In this document: positions 1 through 5,803 of the stretch, piece after piece | Layout: the number at the start of each line of letters is the position of its first letter | Numbering within the stretch: position 1 is the first letter of the stretch | DNA from: Anaerolineae bacterium | Lineage (GTDB): Bacteria; Chloroflexota; Anaerolineae; JAFGEY01 | DNA length: 7,538 nt | NCBI GenBank assembly: GCA_016929205.1 | Contig: JAFGJF010000272.1 | Coordinates: 1 to 7,538 of the forward strand | Direction: 5' to 3' | Notes under the pieces: generated by a model | Told to the model about the DNA's origin: nothing | Database searches by the model: none | Seen by the model: only the letters and a program-made list of their open reading frames with translations | Translations under genes and position numbers: made by a program

Positions 1-231
1 ATGGGGATTGGCGGGGCCATTTTGACGGCTGCTGCGCTGGGTTTTTTGGGTCTTGGTGCCCAACCTCCCGCCCCCGAATGGGGGGTGATGATCAGCGACG
101 GCGTTCCTTTCCTGCGCCAAACGCCGCACATGGTGTTTTTCCCCGGGATGGCGATTATGCTCAGTGTGTTGGGCTTTAACCTGCTCGGCGATGGTCTGCG
201 CGACGCGCTGGATCCGCAGATGCAGCAGTGA
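1..231 (+). CDS. ABC transporter permease, DppC/OppC type (3' end only)
   Basis: This is the C-terminal 76 codons of an inner-membrane permease of the binding-protein-dependent transport family that moves peptides, nickel or, in many thermophiles and related bacteria, oligosaccharides. The family signature is clear: GFLGLGAQPPAPEWG, then a hydrophobic membrane segment (about residues 45-62) and the typical ending LGFNLLGDGLRDALDP. A further hydrophobic segment covers about residues 2-22. Family members are about 280-320 residues, so most of the protein, including the EAA loop that contacts the ATPase, lies left of the window. The ATG at position 1 is therefore an internal methionine, not the start. 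The stop is TGA at 229-231. ATPase genes or other transporter parts would be expected further left because nothing on this strand follows directly. The substrate cannot be read from this fragment; the nearby glycosidase and phosphorylase make an oligosaccharide possible. Confidence 0.93.
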   Translation: MGIGGAILTAAALGFLGLGAQPPAPEWGVMISDGVPFLRQTPHMVFFPGMAIMLSVLGFNLLGDGLRDALDPQMQQ

Positions 232-281
232 CGCCAGGCGCGTCAGTCGCCAGAGTGCCTTCCACAACTGGGATAGGCCGG

Positions 282-785
282 CTAGGTGGGTGTATCAAGC
301 TCGTGTGGCAACTGCACCCAGGCCAGTTTCCCCGGCACACCTTTTTCCATCAGTGCCGACCAGCGCACGATCGCCAGATCGATCCGGGCCAGTGCGGCGG
401 TGGGCATCCGGTTGGATTGGCCGCTCAGCATTTCGACCGCGATCGATATATCGGGATTGTGACCGACCAGCATCACTGACTGGACGGTGTCATCCAATCG
501 TTCCAGCGTGACCAGGTAGGCATCCTCACCGTTGCAATACAGCGTCTCGTCAAAGCGAATCTCGCCCTGATAATCGGCGGCTTCGGTACAGCGTTGGGTC
601 GTTTGTTTGGCTCTCTTGGCCGGCGAGCTGATCACCAGGTCGGGTACAAGATCCTCTGTGGCCATCCACGCGCCCAGCCGTTCTGCGTCTTGTTTGCCGC
701 GCTTGGCCAGGGGCCGCTCGAAATCCGTTGCGTAAGCGAGATCCTGTTTTGATTTGGCGTGTCGTAGCAGAAAGACCGTTTTCAT
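282..785 (-). CDS. sixA: SixA-type phosphohistidine phosphatase
   Basis: A 167-residue histidine phosphatase of the SixA branch of the phosphoglycerate-mutase-like superfamily. SixA enzymes remove phosphate from histidines, for example on HPt domains of histidine kinases, through a phosphohistidine intermediate in the cytoplasm. Visible motifs are LLRHAKS at residues 6-12 with catalytic His9, FERPLAKRG at 22-30, SSPAKRAKQT at 53-62, DETLY at 79-83 and LVGHNPD at 106-112 with the second active-site His109. Length matches the family (about 160-170). I chose the ATG at 785 because family members begin within a few residues of the RHAKS motif. An in-frame ATG at 797 would leave only one base after the AAGGAG site, whereas 785 leaves 13, which is long but usable. 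The reading frame stays open far upstream, antisense to the phosphatase gene at 819-1598, but that extension has no family resemblance. The gene is convergent with the permease (50-bp gap) and divergent from its right neighbour. Confidence 0.88.
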   Translation of the reverse strand: MKTVFLLRHAKSKQDLAYATDFERPLAKRGKQDAERLGAWMATEDLVPDLVISSPAKRAKQTTQRCTEAADYQGEIRFDETLYCNGEDAYLVTLERLDDTVQSVMLVGHNPDISIAVEMLSGQSNRMPTAALARIDLAIVRWSALMEKGVPGKLAWVQLPHELDTPT

Positions 786-818
786 AATTCTTTGCATTCT
801 CCTTCTGGAAAGGACAAG
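786..818. promoter_or_regulatory. 33-bp divergent spacer with two abutting ribosome binding sites
   Basis: The spacer between two divergent start codons holds a minus-strand AGAAGGAG (799-806, serving the sixA-type gene) and, starting at the next base, a plus-strand GGAAAGGA (807-814, serving the phosphatase at 819). No room remains for two separate promoters. A CATAAT at 783-788 on the plus strand is a possible -10 box for the rightward gene and overlaps the sixA start codon, but I see no good -35 at the right spacing. At least part of each promoter must lie inside the opposite gene. Confidence 0.6.
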
Positions 819-1598
819 ATGGTTGTGAGTTCTATTGTCGACGCCGCTCAGGTCAAGGTGTGGGCCGAACAGACGGGCAAAATCGCTCTTGGACATTTTA
901 ACAACATCGAGGCCAGTTTCAAAGCCGATCATACATTTGTGACCCAGGCCGATCGTGAGATCGAGACGTTTTTGAGTGAACGCATTCAATCTGCATACCC
1001 CAATCACGCTTTGATCGGGGAAGAAGGCGCGCGCAGCGGTTCCCAGGACGCAGAAGTCCTGTGGGCCATCGATCCCATCGACGGCACGCGGGCTTTTGTG
1101 CAAGGGCTGCCTTGTTGGGGCGTTTCGATCGGCGTATTGCACCGGGGCCGGCCACACTTTGGCCTGTTTTATATGCCGCTGCTGGACGACTGTACGTACA
1201 TTGACAACGCTGGTGATGTGATCTGTAACGGCCATCGCCTGTTCGAAACGTTGCGCAGCGAATGGGACGACCAATCTTTTCTGGCGATCTCTTCGAGCAC
1301 GCACTGGTCCTACCAGATCGACGTCAAGCGCACGCGCGCGCTGGGCACGCTGGCGGCAAATATGGTCTATACCGCGCGTGGTTCGGCGCTGGGTGCGTTT
1401 TGCGAACGGGCAGCGATCTGGGATATCGCTGCCGGCTCTGCCATCTTGCAGCGCTTGGGCGCAGAAATCACGTACCTGTCCGGACGCGCCGTCGACTGGG
1501 TCGAGCTGCTCGACGGGCGGCAGATTCCAGAGCCGGTCGTGGCGGCGCATCCGGCGCTGCTGCCACGGTTGCTGGCGTCGATCCGGCGGAAGACGTAG
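819..1598 (+). CDS. Inositol monophosphatase family phosphatase (possibly HisN-like)
   Basis: A 259-residue member of the Mg2+-dependent, lithium-sensitive-type phosphatase fold. Motifs in order: K-A-D with VTQAD at residues 41-45, GEEG at 67-70 with metal ligand Glu68 or Glu69, the signature WAIDPIDGT at 82-90 with metal ligands Asp85 and Asp88, and IWDIAAGSAIL at 200-210 with Asp202. These cover the full metal site, so the enzyme is probably active. Family members include inositol monophosphatase, histidinol-phosphate phosphatase (HisN), fructose-bisphosphatase and CysQ. The signature here continues as Arg-Ala-Phe rather than Thr-Asn-Phe, which from memory is seen more in HisN-like and CysQ-like branches, so SuhB-type inositol phosphatase is not the only reading. 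The start is the ATG at 819, preceded by GGAAAGGA with 4 nt spacing; a TTG nine codons upstream overlaps that site and is unlikely. The gene ends 7 bp before the end of the opposing operon. Confidence 0.9.
   Translation: MVVSSIVDAAQVKVWAEQTGKIALGHFNNIEASFKADHTFVTQADREIETFLSERIQSAYPNHALIGEEGARSGSQDAEVLWAIDPIDGTRAFVQGLPCWGVSIGVLHRGRPHFGLFYMPLLDDCTYIDNAGDVICNGHRLFETLRSEWDDQSFLAISSSTHWSYQIDVKRTRALGTLAANMVYTARGSALGAFCERAAIWDIAAGSAILQRLGAEITYLSGRAVDWVELLDGRQIPEPVVAAHPALLPRLLASIRRKT
829..856 (-). promoter_or_regulatory. Candidate sigma-70-like promoter for the sixA-type gene
   Basis: On the minus strand TTGACC (851-856) is followed after 16 bp by TAGAAC (829-834). The matches to consensus are 5 of 6 and 4 of 6. 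Initiation near 822 would give a leader of roughly 37 nt containing the AGAAGGAG site. The element lies within the first codons of the opposite gene. This is a match by eye only and could be chance. Confidence 0.22.
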
Positions 1599-1605
1599 GT
1601 TTGTG

Positions 1606-2397
1606 TCAGGCGCGCCTTTCGATGGTTAGCCGATCCACGTCCATCCACTGTTTGCCCGGTGCGTCCAACCGCCCGTACCCGAACCTGCCCCACGGTGTGA
1701 CGACCATATATTGGTTGTCGAGCCAGATCACACATCCCAACGGTCCCCGGGGCGATCTGTCGCTTTCCAGAACAAGCGTGCCATCGACGCAAAAAAGTAC
1801 TGTCCGAACGCGCCATTCCAGGCTGTAAGTGTGCCAGTCCGTCATCTCGGTTTTGACAGTCGCTTCTCGTACGCCAATGGCCCGCTGTCCTGCCGGCCAC
1901 AAGGCGCGATACAGCAGGCGGACGTTCATCAACGGAACGGCTACTGGGGCCAGCGGTGCCAGCAGAAAAAAGGGCAGGCGCAGCGCGTCGATTGTCGCCG
2001 CTTTCCAGCCATAGCCGGCCACGTCGACGTCCAGTTTCATATTTGATGGTTGGGAAGCGTAAAAGAACCACAGCGCGCGCGGCAGCGTAGGCCAGCGTTT
2101 GCCGGTCATCATAAAGGGATCGTTCCAGAACCCGAATCCGGCCGTGCCGCGCAGCATGCTCTCGCCGTGTGAAAAACGGGCGCGCACGGTCAACGTCAGC
2201 GGGGGCTGCCACAAAAAACGGCGGCGGGCCAATGTGTGATAGTCATCGATCTGGGCTTCGGCCAGCCGTTCTGAAGAGGCGTCGACGGTAACAAATCTCA
2301 AACTATTCTCGGTTTGCTCCAACGCGCCGCCGCCCAGCACATACTGATTCCAGTGCTCGCCGGAGGGACGAAACTGTTCGGGCATGCTGCCTGTCAT
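1606..2397 (-). CDS. Uncharacterised jelly-roll protein resembling GH16/LamG folds, catalytic motif absent
   Basis: A 263-residue protein whose exact function I do not recognise. The C-terminal half contains DWHTYSLEW (187-195), a strand with FCVDGTLVLES (202-212) and PLGCVIWLDNQY (219-230). This pattern is typical of concanavalin-A-like sandwiches of the GH16 type, where a W-H-x-Y-x-x-E-W strand and a V-D-G turn recur. GTAGFGFWNDPF (84-95) and LWFFYASQPSNM (109-120) look like further core strands. I see no E-x-D-x-(x)-E, the GH16 nucleophile and acid/base motif, so hydrolysis by that mechanism is unlikely. A hydrophobic proline-rich insert spans about 139-166 and may touch a membrane or partner. 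There is no signal peptide, so it is probably cytoplasmic. The ATG at 2397 lies 6 bp after the phosphorylase stop, implying coupled translation; an in-frame ATG at 2385 is the alternative. A carbohydrate-binding or accessory role is inference only. Confidence 0.82.
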   Translation of the reverse strand: MTGSMPEQFRPSGEHWNQYVLGGGALEQTENSLRFVTVDASSERLAEAQIDDYHTLARRRFLWQPPLTLTVRARFSHGESMLRGTAGFGFWNDPFMMTGKRWPTLPRALWFFYASQPSNMKLDVDVAGYGWKAATIDALRLPFFLLAPLAPVAVPLMNVRLLYRALWPAGQRAIGVREATVKTEMTDWHTYSLEWRVRTVLFCVDGTLVLESDRSPRGPLGCVIWLDNQYMVVTPWGRFGYGRLDAPGKQWMDVDRLTIERRA

Positions 2398-2403
2398 ATC
2401 CGC

Positions 2404-4815
2404 CTACCCCATCACGACCTGGATCTGGTGTGTCTTGCCGTCCTGGAAAATGGGCAAGATCTGGCCGTCGACCGGCGTGTTGTCGACGAGCACCGACTTG
2501 ACGCCCTTGCACACTCGATCTGGGTTTTGTACCTCGATCTCATAGGTCGCGTCCCTGAACGTACGCGTAACCCGAAAGCTATCCCAAGCCGCGGGGATGC
2601 AGGGATCGATTTTTAGTCCATCATAGGTCGGCCTTGTTCCCAGGATGAATTGGGTGGCTGCCTGGTAACACCACGACGCTGTGCCGCTCAGCCAGCTATT
2701 GCGCGCCAATCCAAATTGCGGGTGCTCGTCCCCCAGGATATTTTGCGGATAGGCATACGGTTCGCATTCAAATTCATTGATGCAGTCGTTTTTGGCCGTG
2801 GGGTTGATCTGGTTGTAATACTCGAATGCGCGATCGCCGTTGCCGACGATGGTCTCGGCGATCATCACCCAGGGATTGGCATGCAGGAAAATGCCGCCGT
2901 TCTCTTTGGCGCCGGGTGGATAGGTGGTCACGCCGCCTTTGGCCGGATCAAAGCCGTCGTAACCGGGGGTGCTCAATTTGATGCCTTTGGCTGTGTTCAA
3001 TCGCGTGTTGACCGCATCCAGCGCCAGTTTAGCACGTTCCGGCGTGGCAAAATTAGAGATGATGGCCCAGGATTGGGCATTGGTATAGATTTGCCCCTCT
3101 TTGTTGCTTTGCGAACCGATAGGATGGCCGTTCCAATCAAAATAACGCACGTACCACGCGCCATCCCAGGCTTGCTCGTTGACCGTTTTCTCCATCTCGG
3201 AATAGTATTGTTCGTATCTTTTTTGCAATTCGCCGTCGCCCAGGTGTCTGGCCAACGCGACGAGCTCTTGCAGCGCCGTACCATAAAGAAAGGCCGTAAA
3301 AAGTGACTCTGCGCCGGTGGGCAAGTTGCCGGGATCATTCCAGTCGGCAAAGCCCAGCAGCGGCAGTCCGTGCGCACCGAGGTCGTTACGCGTGAATTCG
3401 ATGCCTCGTCTTAGGTGTTCGAATACTGTGCTCGACTCGATTGGCTGCTCTTGTTTGTCTTTATCGTAAAAAGGAATGGCCTGATTGAGAAAGGCCAGGT
3501 CGCCGGTTTCTCTAAGATAGGCACACACGGCAAGGATGGCCCAAAAGTGATCGTCACTATAATACTTGGGGCGATCCTCCATCTCGCGCGAGTCGCCTTC
3601 GTTAGCGACCATGGTCAGCGGGTTGAATTGGTGCATCGCTGAGCCATCGCGTTTTTGCACGCTCAACAGCTTTTCGAGCAGTGATCTTGCCGCCTCTGGC
3701 ATCGCACCGATCACGCCCATACTGTCTTGCGAGCTATCCCTATACCCCATACCTCTTGCGCCGAGGCCCAACTGGTAAAGTGAAAGGTAGCGCGACCAGT
3801 TGAAGGTGGTGTGGCATTGGCGTGGGTTGTACACGTTGATCATACGATTCAGGTTGGTGTCAGGCGTCTCAACCTGCATTCTGGACAAATAGCCATCCCA
3901 AAATGAGGCCATCTCGTCCAGCGCTCGATCCACGTTTTGTCCTTGTCGGTACCTGTTGATGTGAGGCCGCGCCTTTTCGACGCTCTCTGTCTGGCCGAGC
4001 TGGGTGATCAATCGTTTGCACTCTCCCGGTGCAATCTCGCCCAGGTGGTGCATCAGTGCGCCCACGTTGTCGCCGCGTCGCGCTTCATAGTTGCTCAATT
4101 CGTCGTTTTGCAGGGAGAGTGGGTTGGCCCAAGTGCCGTATTCGTGATCGCCCAGGAACCGGGCGCGATCGGATTCGAAAGACGAGATCGGCCAGTTGGA
4201 CGTGATATAGTTGACCCGCGTGTCCTGGTGCATAAAGGCATACTGGGTTAGGACTTTGCCGCCAGGGCCTTCGATGAGTTTGCTCTGCATCGTCTGTGGT
4301 ACCCAGTCGGCGTTGGTAAACTGTTTGAGCGCGTCGGGATGGGTGTATTCGACCACCGGGATGGCGTCCACCTTGAGCGGCCGATCGCTCACGTTGGTTA
4401 CACGGATGTCGCGCAGTTCACAAGAGCCGCCAATGGGCACAAAAATCGTGATCGCGGAACGGAGGCCGTAAAATTCCGAGATGATGCGCGTGTAGCCCAG
4501 CCCGACGTGACATTCGTACCGGTCATAGTCATCCAGTGTAGGCACAAAATAGGGGGAAAAGATCCGATAACGGTCATCTGAATCGTGAATCCGGAGATAG
4601 AGCGTCTCTCCCTTGAACGTAGATGCCGGCAATTGGGGGATGTATTTGGTGATCCGGTTTAGTGCCGGATCGCCTTTGCAGATCAACGCCCCGCCGGTGT
4701 GATCGATGATACCCCCAAAGGCCAGTGTGCCCACATAGTTGATCCACTTGACCGGCGTCTTGGGGTTGGTGATCACGTATTCTCGTCTTTTGTCGTCAAA
4801 GTAGCCGTACTTCAT
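2404..4815 (-). CDS. GH94 inverting disaccharide phosphorylase (cellobiose/chitobiose phosphorylase family)
   Basis: An 803-residue cytosolic phosphorylase that should split a beta-linked disaccharide with phosphate into alpha-sugar-1-phosphate and free sugar. The beginning MKYGYFDDKRREYVIT and GLGYTRI (105-111) closely match the family. The layout is an N-terminal beta-sandwich (about 1-275), linker helices (about 285-315), an (alpha/alpha)6 barrel (about 320-745) and a small C-terminal beta domain. Key motifs are GMGYRDSSQD (355-364) of the donor subsite, GFADWND (488-494) carrying the catalytic acid Asp, KENGGIFLHANPW (637-649) with His645 in the phosphate site, and NSWLSGT (706-712). The full length matches cellobiose and diacetylchitobiose phosphorylases (about 800-820). 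From memory the C-terminal DPCIP and NPD-V-KGVKS segment resembles the Vibrio chitobiose enzyme, while YPPG-KENGG resembles cellobiose phosphorylase, so the substrate is open. AAGAGG at 4824-4829 supports the ATG at 4815 (8 nt spacing). The gene lies 42 bp downstream of the TIM-barrel gene. Confidence 0.95.
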   Translation of the reverse strand: MKYGYFDDKRREYVITNPKTPVKWINYVGTLAFGGIIDHTGGALICKGDPALNRITKYIPQLPASTFKGETLYLRIHDSDDRYRIFSPYFVPTLDDYDRYECHVGLGYTRIISEFYGLRSAITIFVPIGGSCELRDIRVTNVSDRPLKVDAIPVVEYTHPDALKQFTNADWVPQTMQSKLIEGPGGKVLTQYAFMHQDTRVNYITSNWPISSFESDRARFLGDHEYGTWANPLSLQNDELSNYEARRGDNVGALMHHLGEIAPGECKRLITQLGQTESVEKARPHINRYRQGQNVDRALDEMASFWDGYLSRMQVETPDTNLNRMINVYNPRQCHTTFNWSRYLSLYQLGLGARGMGYRDSSQDSMGVIGAMPEAARSLLEKLLSVQKRDGSAMHQFNPLTMVANEGDSREMEDRPKYYSDDHFWAILAVCAYLRETGDLAFLNQAIPFYDKDKQEQPIESSTVFEHLRRGIEFTRNDLGAHGLPLLGFADWNDPGNLPTGAESLFTAFLYGTALQELVALARHLGDGELQKRYEQYYSEMEKTVNEQAWDGAWYVRYFDWNGHPIGSQSNKEGQIYTNAQSWAIISNFATPERAKLALDAVNTRLNTAKGIKLSTPGYDGFDPAKGGVTTYPPGAKENGGIFLHANPWVMIAETIVGNGDRAFEYYNQINPTAKNDCINEFECEPYAYPQNILGDEHPQFGLARNSWLSGTASWCYQAATQFILGTRPTYDGLKIDPCIPAAWDSFRVTRTFRDATYEIEVQNPDRVCKGVKSVLVDNTPVDGQILPIFQDGKTHQIQVVMG

Positions 4816-4857
4816 AGTCTGGGCCTCTTGGCTGAAACGATGTCAGGGAACAAATTG

Positions 4858-5754
4858 TCAACGATTGCAGGCGCATGTCCAGTCGTCGAGCGTGCCAAAG
4901 CAGTAGCGCCCACACTGCTCGCAGAGGACGTTGACCATCGTGTCGCCAAAAAGTGGGACGGTCAGCAAGCCCTGGGTAAAGAGCGCTTTCATCTCGTCCA
5001 GCATCACCTGCCAGCCCGCGTGATTCCAGGGCGGCGTCTCTATCGACCAGGGAAAATCAAAATCTGCGTTCACCATTTCGTGCACCAGGGCAGGCCAATG
5101 GATGGTTCCGTAGGGGGGTTGCAGATGGCGATCGCTGTTGCCGTCATTGTCCTGCAAGTGAAAGGTGATGGTCCGGTCGCGCAAAGTATGGAAGGCGTTG
5201 AGCAGTCCTTCCGGATTAAGGTGAGCGTGACCGGTGTCAAGACAGACTCTGAGCAAGGGCGAGTCAAACTGGTCAACGATCTGCCGGATGACTTTACTCT
5301 CGCATCCTACGTGATTGGGCAGCATGTTTTCCAGGGCCAGCCGGACGCCGGTGCGTTCTGCGTCCTTGATCAGCGTCTCCAGGCTGGCGATCAAGTGCGC
5401 CTGGCGTGACGGCAACTCGTTCTCGGATATGCCTCCGCCAGAGGGATGGACGACGATACAGTCTGCACCCAATAACGCGGCGCGTTCAAGTGCCTGCCGG
5501 TGCGTCTCAACGGCCCCCGAACGTGCCTTGTCGTCGAGCAGCGAGAGGTCATAGTCTCCGCCAAAAGGCGCGTGACAGGCATAGATACGGATACCCGCTG
5601 CCTGGCACAGCGATCTTGCCGTTTCTGTTTCGGCCTCGGTGCGTTTTGTAAGGAACACGGCACCCGGCTCAACAGCAGTTACGCCACTGGCTGCCCAATT
5701 ATCGATTGTTTCTGCAGCCGGCCCAAAATCCCATTCACAGATAGCAAATTGCAT
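4858..5754 (-). CDS. Sugar phosphate isomerase/epimerase-like TIM barrel with cysteine-rich tail
   Basis: A 298-residue xylose-isomerase-like (AP endonuclease 2 superfamily) barrel, a family that includes sugar epimerases, isomerases, inosose dehydratase and hydroxypyruvate isomerase. Residues expected for the metal and substrate site are present: His61 in CHAPFGG, His103 in VVHPSGG, Glu142 in LALENM, Asp173 and His176 in LDTGHAH, His199 in FHLQDNDG and Glu239 in SIETPPW. The Glu142, Asp173, His199, Glu239 set is the usual divalent metal site. After the barrel there is an extra tail with five cysteines (278, 281, 285, 294, 296) in a C-x2-C-x3-C-x8-C-x-C arrangement, unusual for the family as I know it. 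I start at the ATG 5754 rather than the in-frame GTG at 5790 because a strong purine-rich site lies just upstream of 5754 and the family begins near M-x-F-A-I. Its place between a glycosidase and a phosphorylase suggests action on a sugar released by them; the exact reaction cannot be assigned. Confidence 0.9.
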   Translation of the reverse strand: MQFAICEWDFGPAAETIDNWAASGVTAVEPGAVFLTKRTEAETETARSLCQAAGIRIYACHAPFGGDYDLSLLDDKARSGAVETHRQALERAALLGADCIVVHPSGGGISENELPSRQAHLIASLETLIKDAERTGVRLALENMLPNHVGCESKVIRQIVDQFDSPLLRVCLDTGHAHLNPEGLLNAFHTLRDRTITFHLQDNDGNSDRHLQPPYGTIHWPALVHEMVNADFDFPWSIETPPWNHAGWQVMLDEMKALFTQGLLTVPLFGDTMVNVLCEQCGRYCFGTLDDWTCACNR

Positions 5755-5760
5755 CGATGT

Positions 5761-5771
5761 CTTCCCTTCTT
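5761..5771 (-). promoter_or_regulatory. Ribosome binding site deciding the TIM-barrel start
   Basis: AAGAAGGGAAG on the minus strand ends 6 nt before the ATG at 5754. It would lie inside the coding region if translation began at the upstream GTG (5790), so it favours the shorter 298-residue product. Confidence 0.7.
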
Positions 5772-5803
5772 GTGATGTGAGCAAATTCACCTGCCCTTGT
5801 CTA

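Noticed and set aside
232..281. Possible bidirectional terminator between the permease and sixA genes
   Set aside because: The best stem is GGCG/CGCC, four base pairs with a 7-base loop and no T-run, too weak to call.
786..1550. Upstream extension of the sixA reading frame, antisense to the phosphatase gene, which would give a 422-residue protein
   Set aside because: The extension has no recognisable family features, is rich in shadow-type Arg/Gln/Asp, and runs opposite a well-supported enzyme gene. The histidine phosphatase fold starts at residue 1 of the shorter form.
1608..1617. Palindrome AGGCGCGCCT as a terminator hairpin
   Set aside because: It has no loop and no following T-run, and the stem would be only three pairs with a realistic loop.
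1367..2212. A 281-residue minus-strand open frame overlapping the jelly-roll gene in another frame
   Set aside because: Its translation is Arg/Ala-rich without motifs, and the overlapping frame has coherent sandwich signatures and a sensible operon position.
2650..3306. A 218-residue plus-strand open frame inside the GH94 gene
   Set aside because: It is fully antisense to the conserved barrel of the phosphorylase and shows no motif of its own.
2831..5137. GCGATCGC octamers near 2831 and 5128, reminiscent of the cyanobacterial HIP1 repeat
   Set aside because: Only two clear copies were seen in 7.5 kb, far below the density in cyanobacterial genomes, so they are compatible with chance in GATC-containing coding sequence.
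4699..5409. A 236-residue plus-strand open frame antisense to the GH94 and TIM-barrel genes
   Set aside because: It lies opposite two strongly supported genes, has no ribosome binding site or domain, and its composition looks like a translated complement.
5772..5803. GTGA...TCAC inverted repeat and a TAGACA -35-like hexamer in the GH5/TIM-barrel gap
   Set aside because: The stem is four base pairs and no acceptable -10 follows at 16-18 bp, so neither a terminator nor a promoter can be supported.
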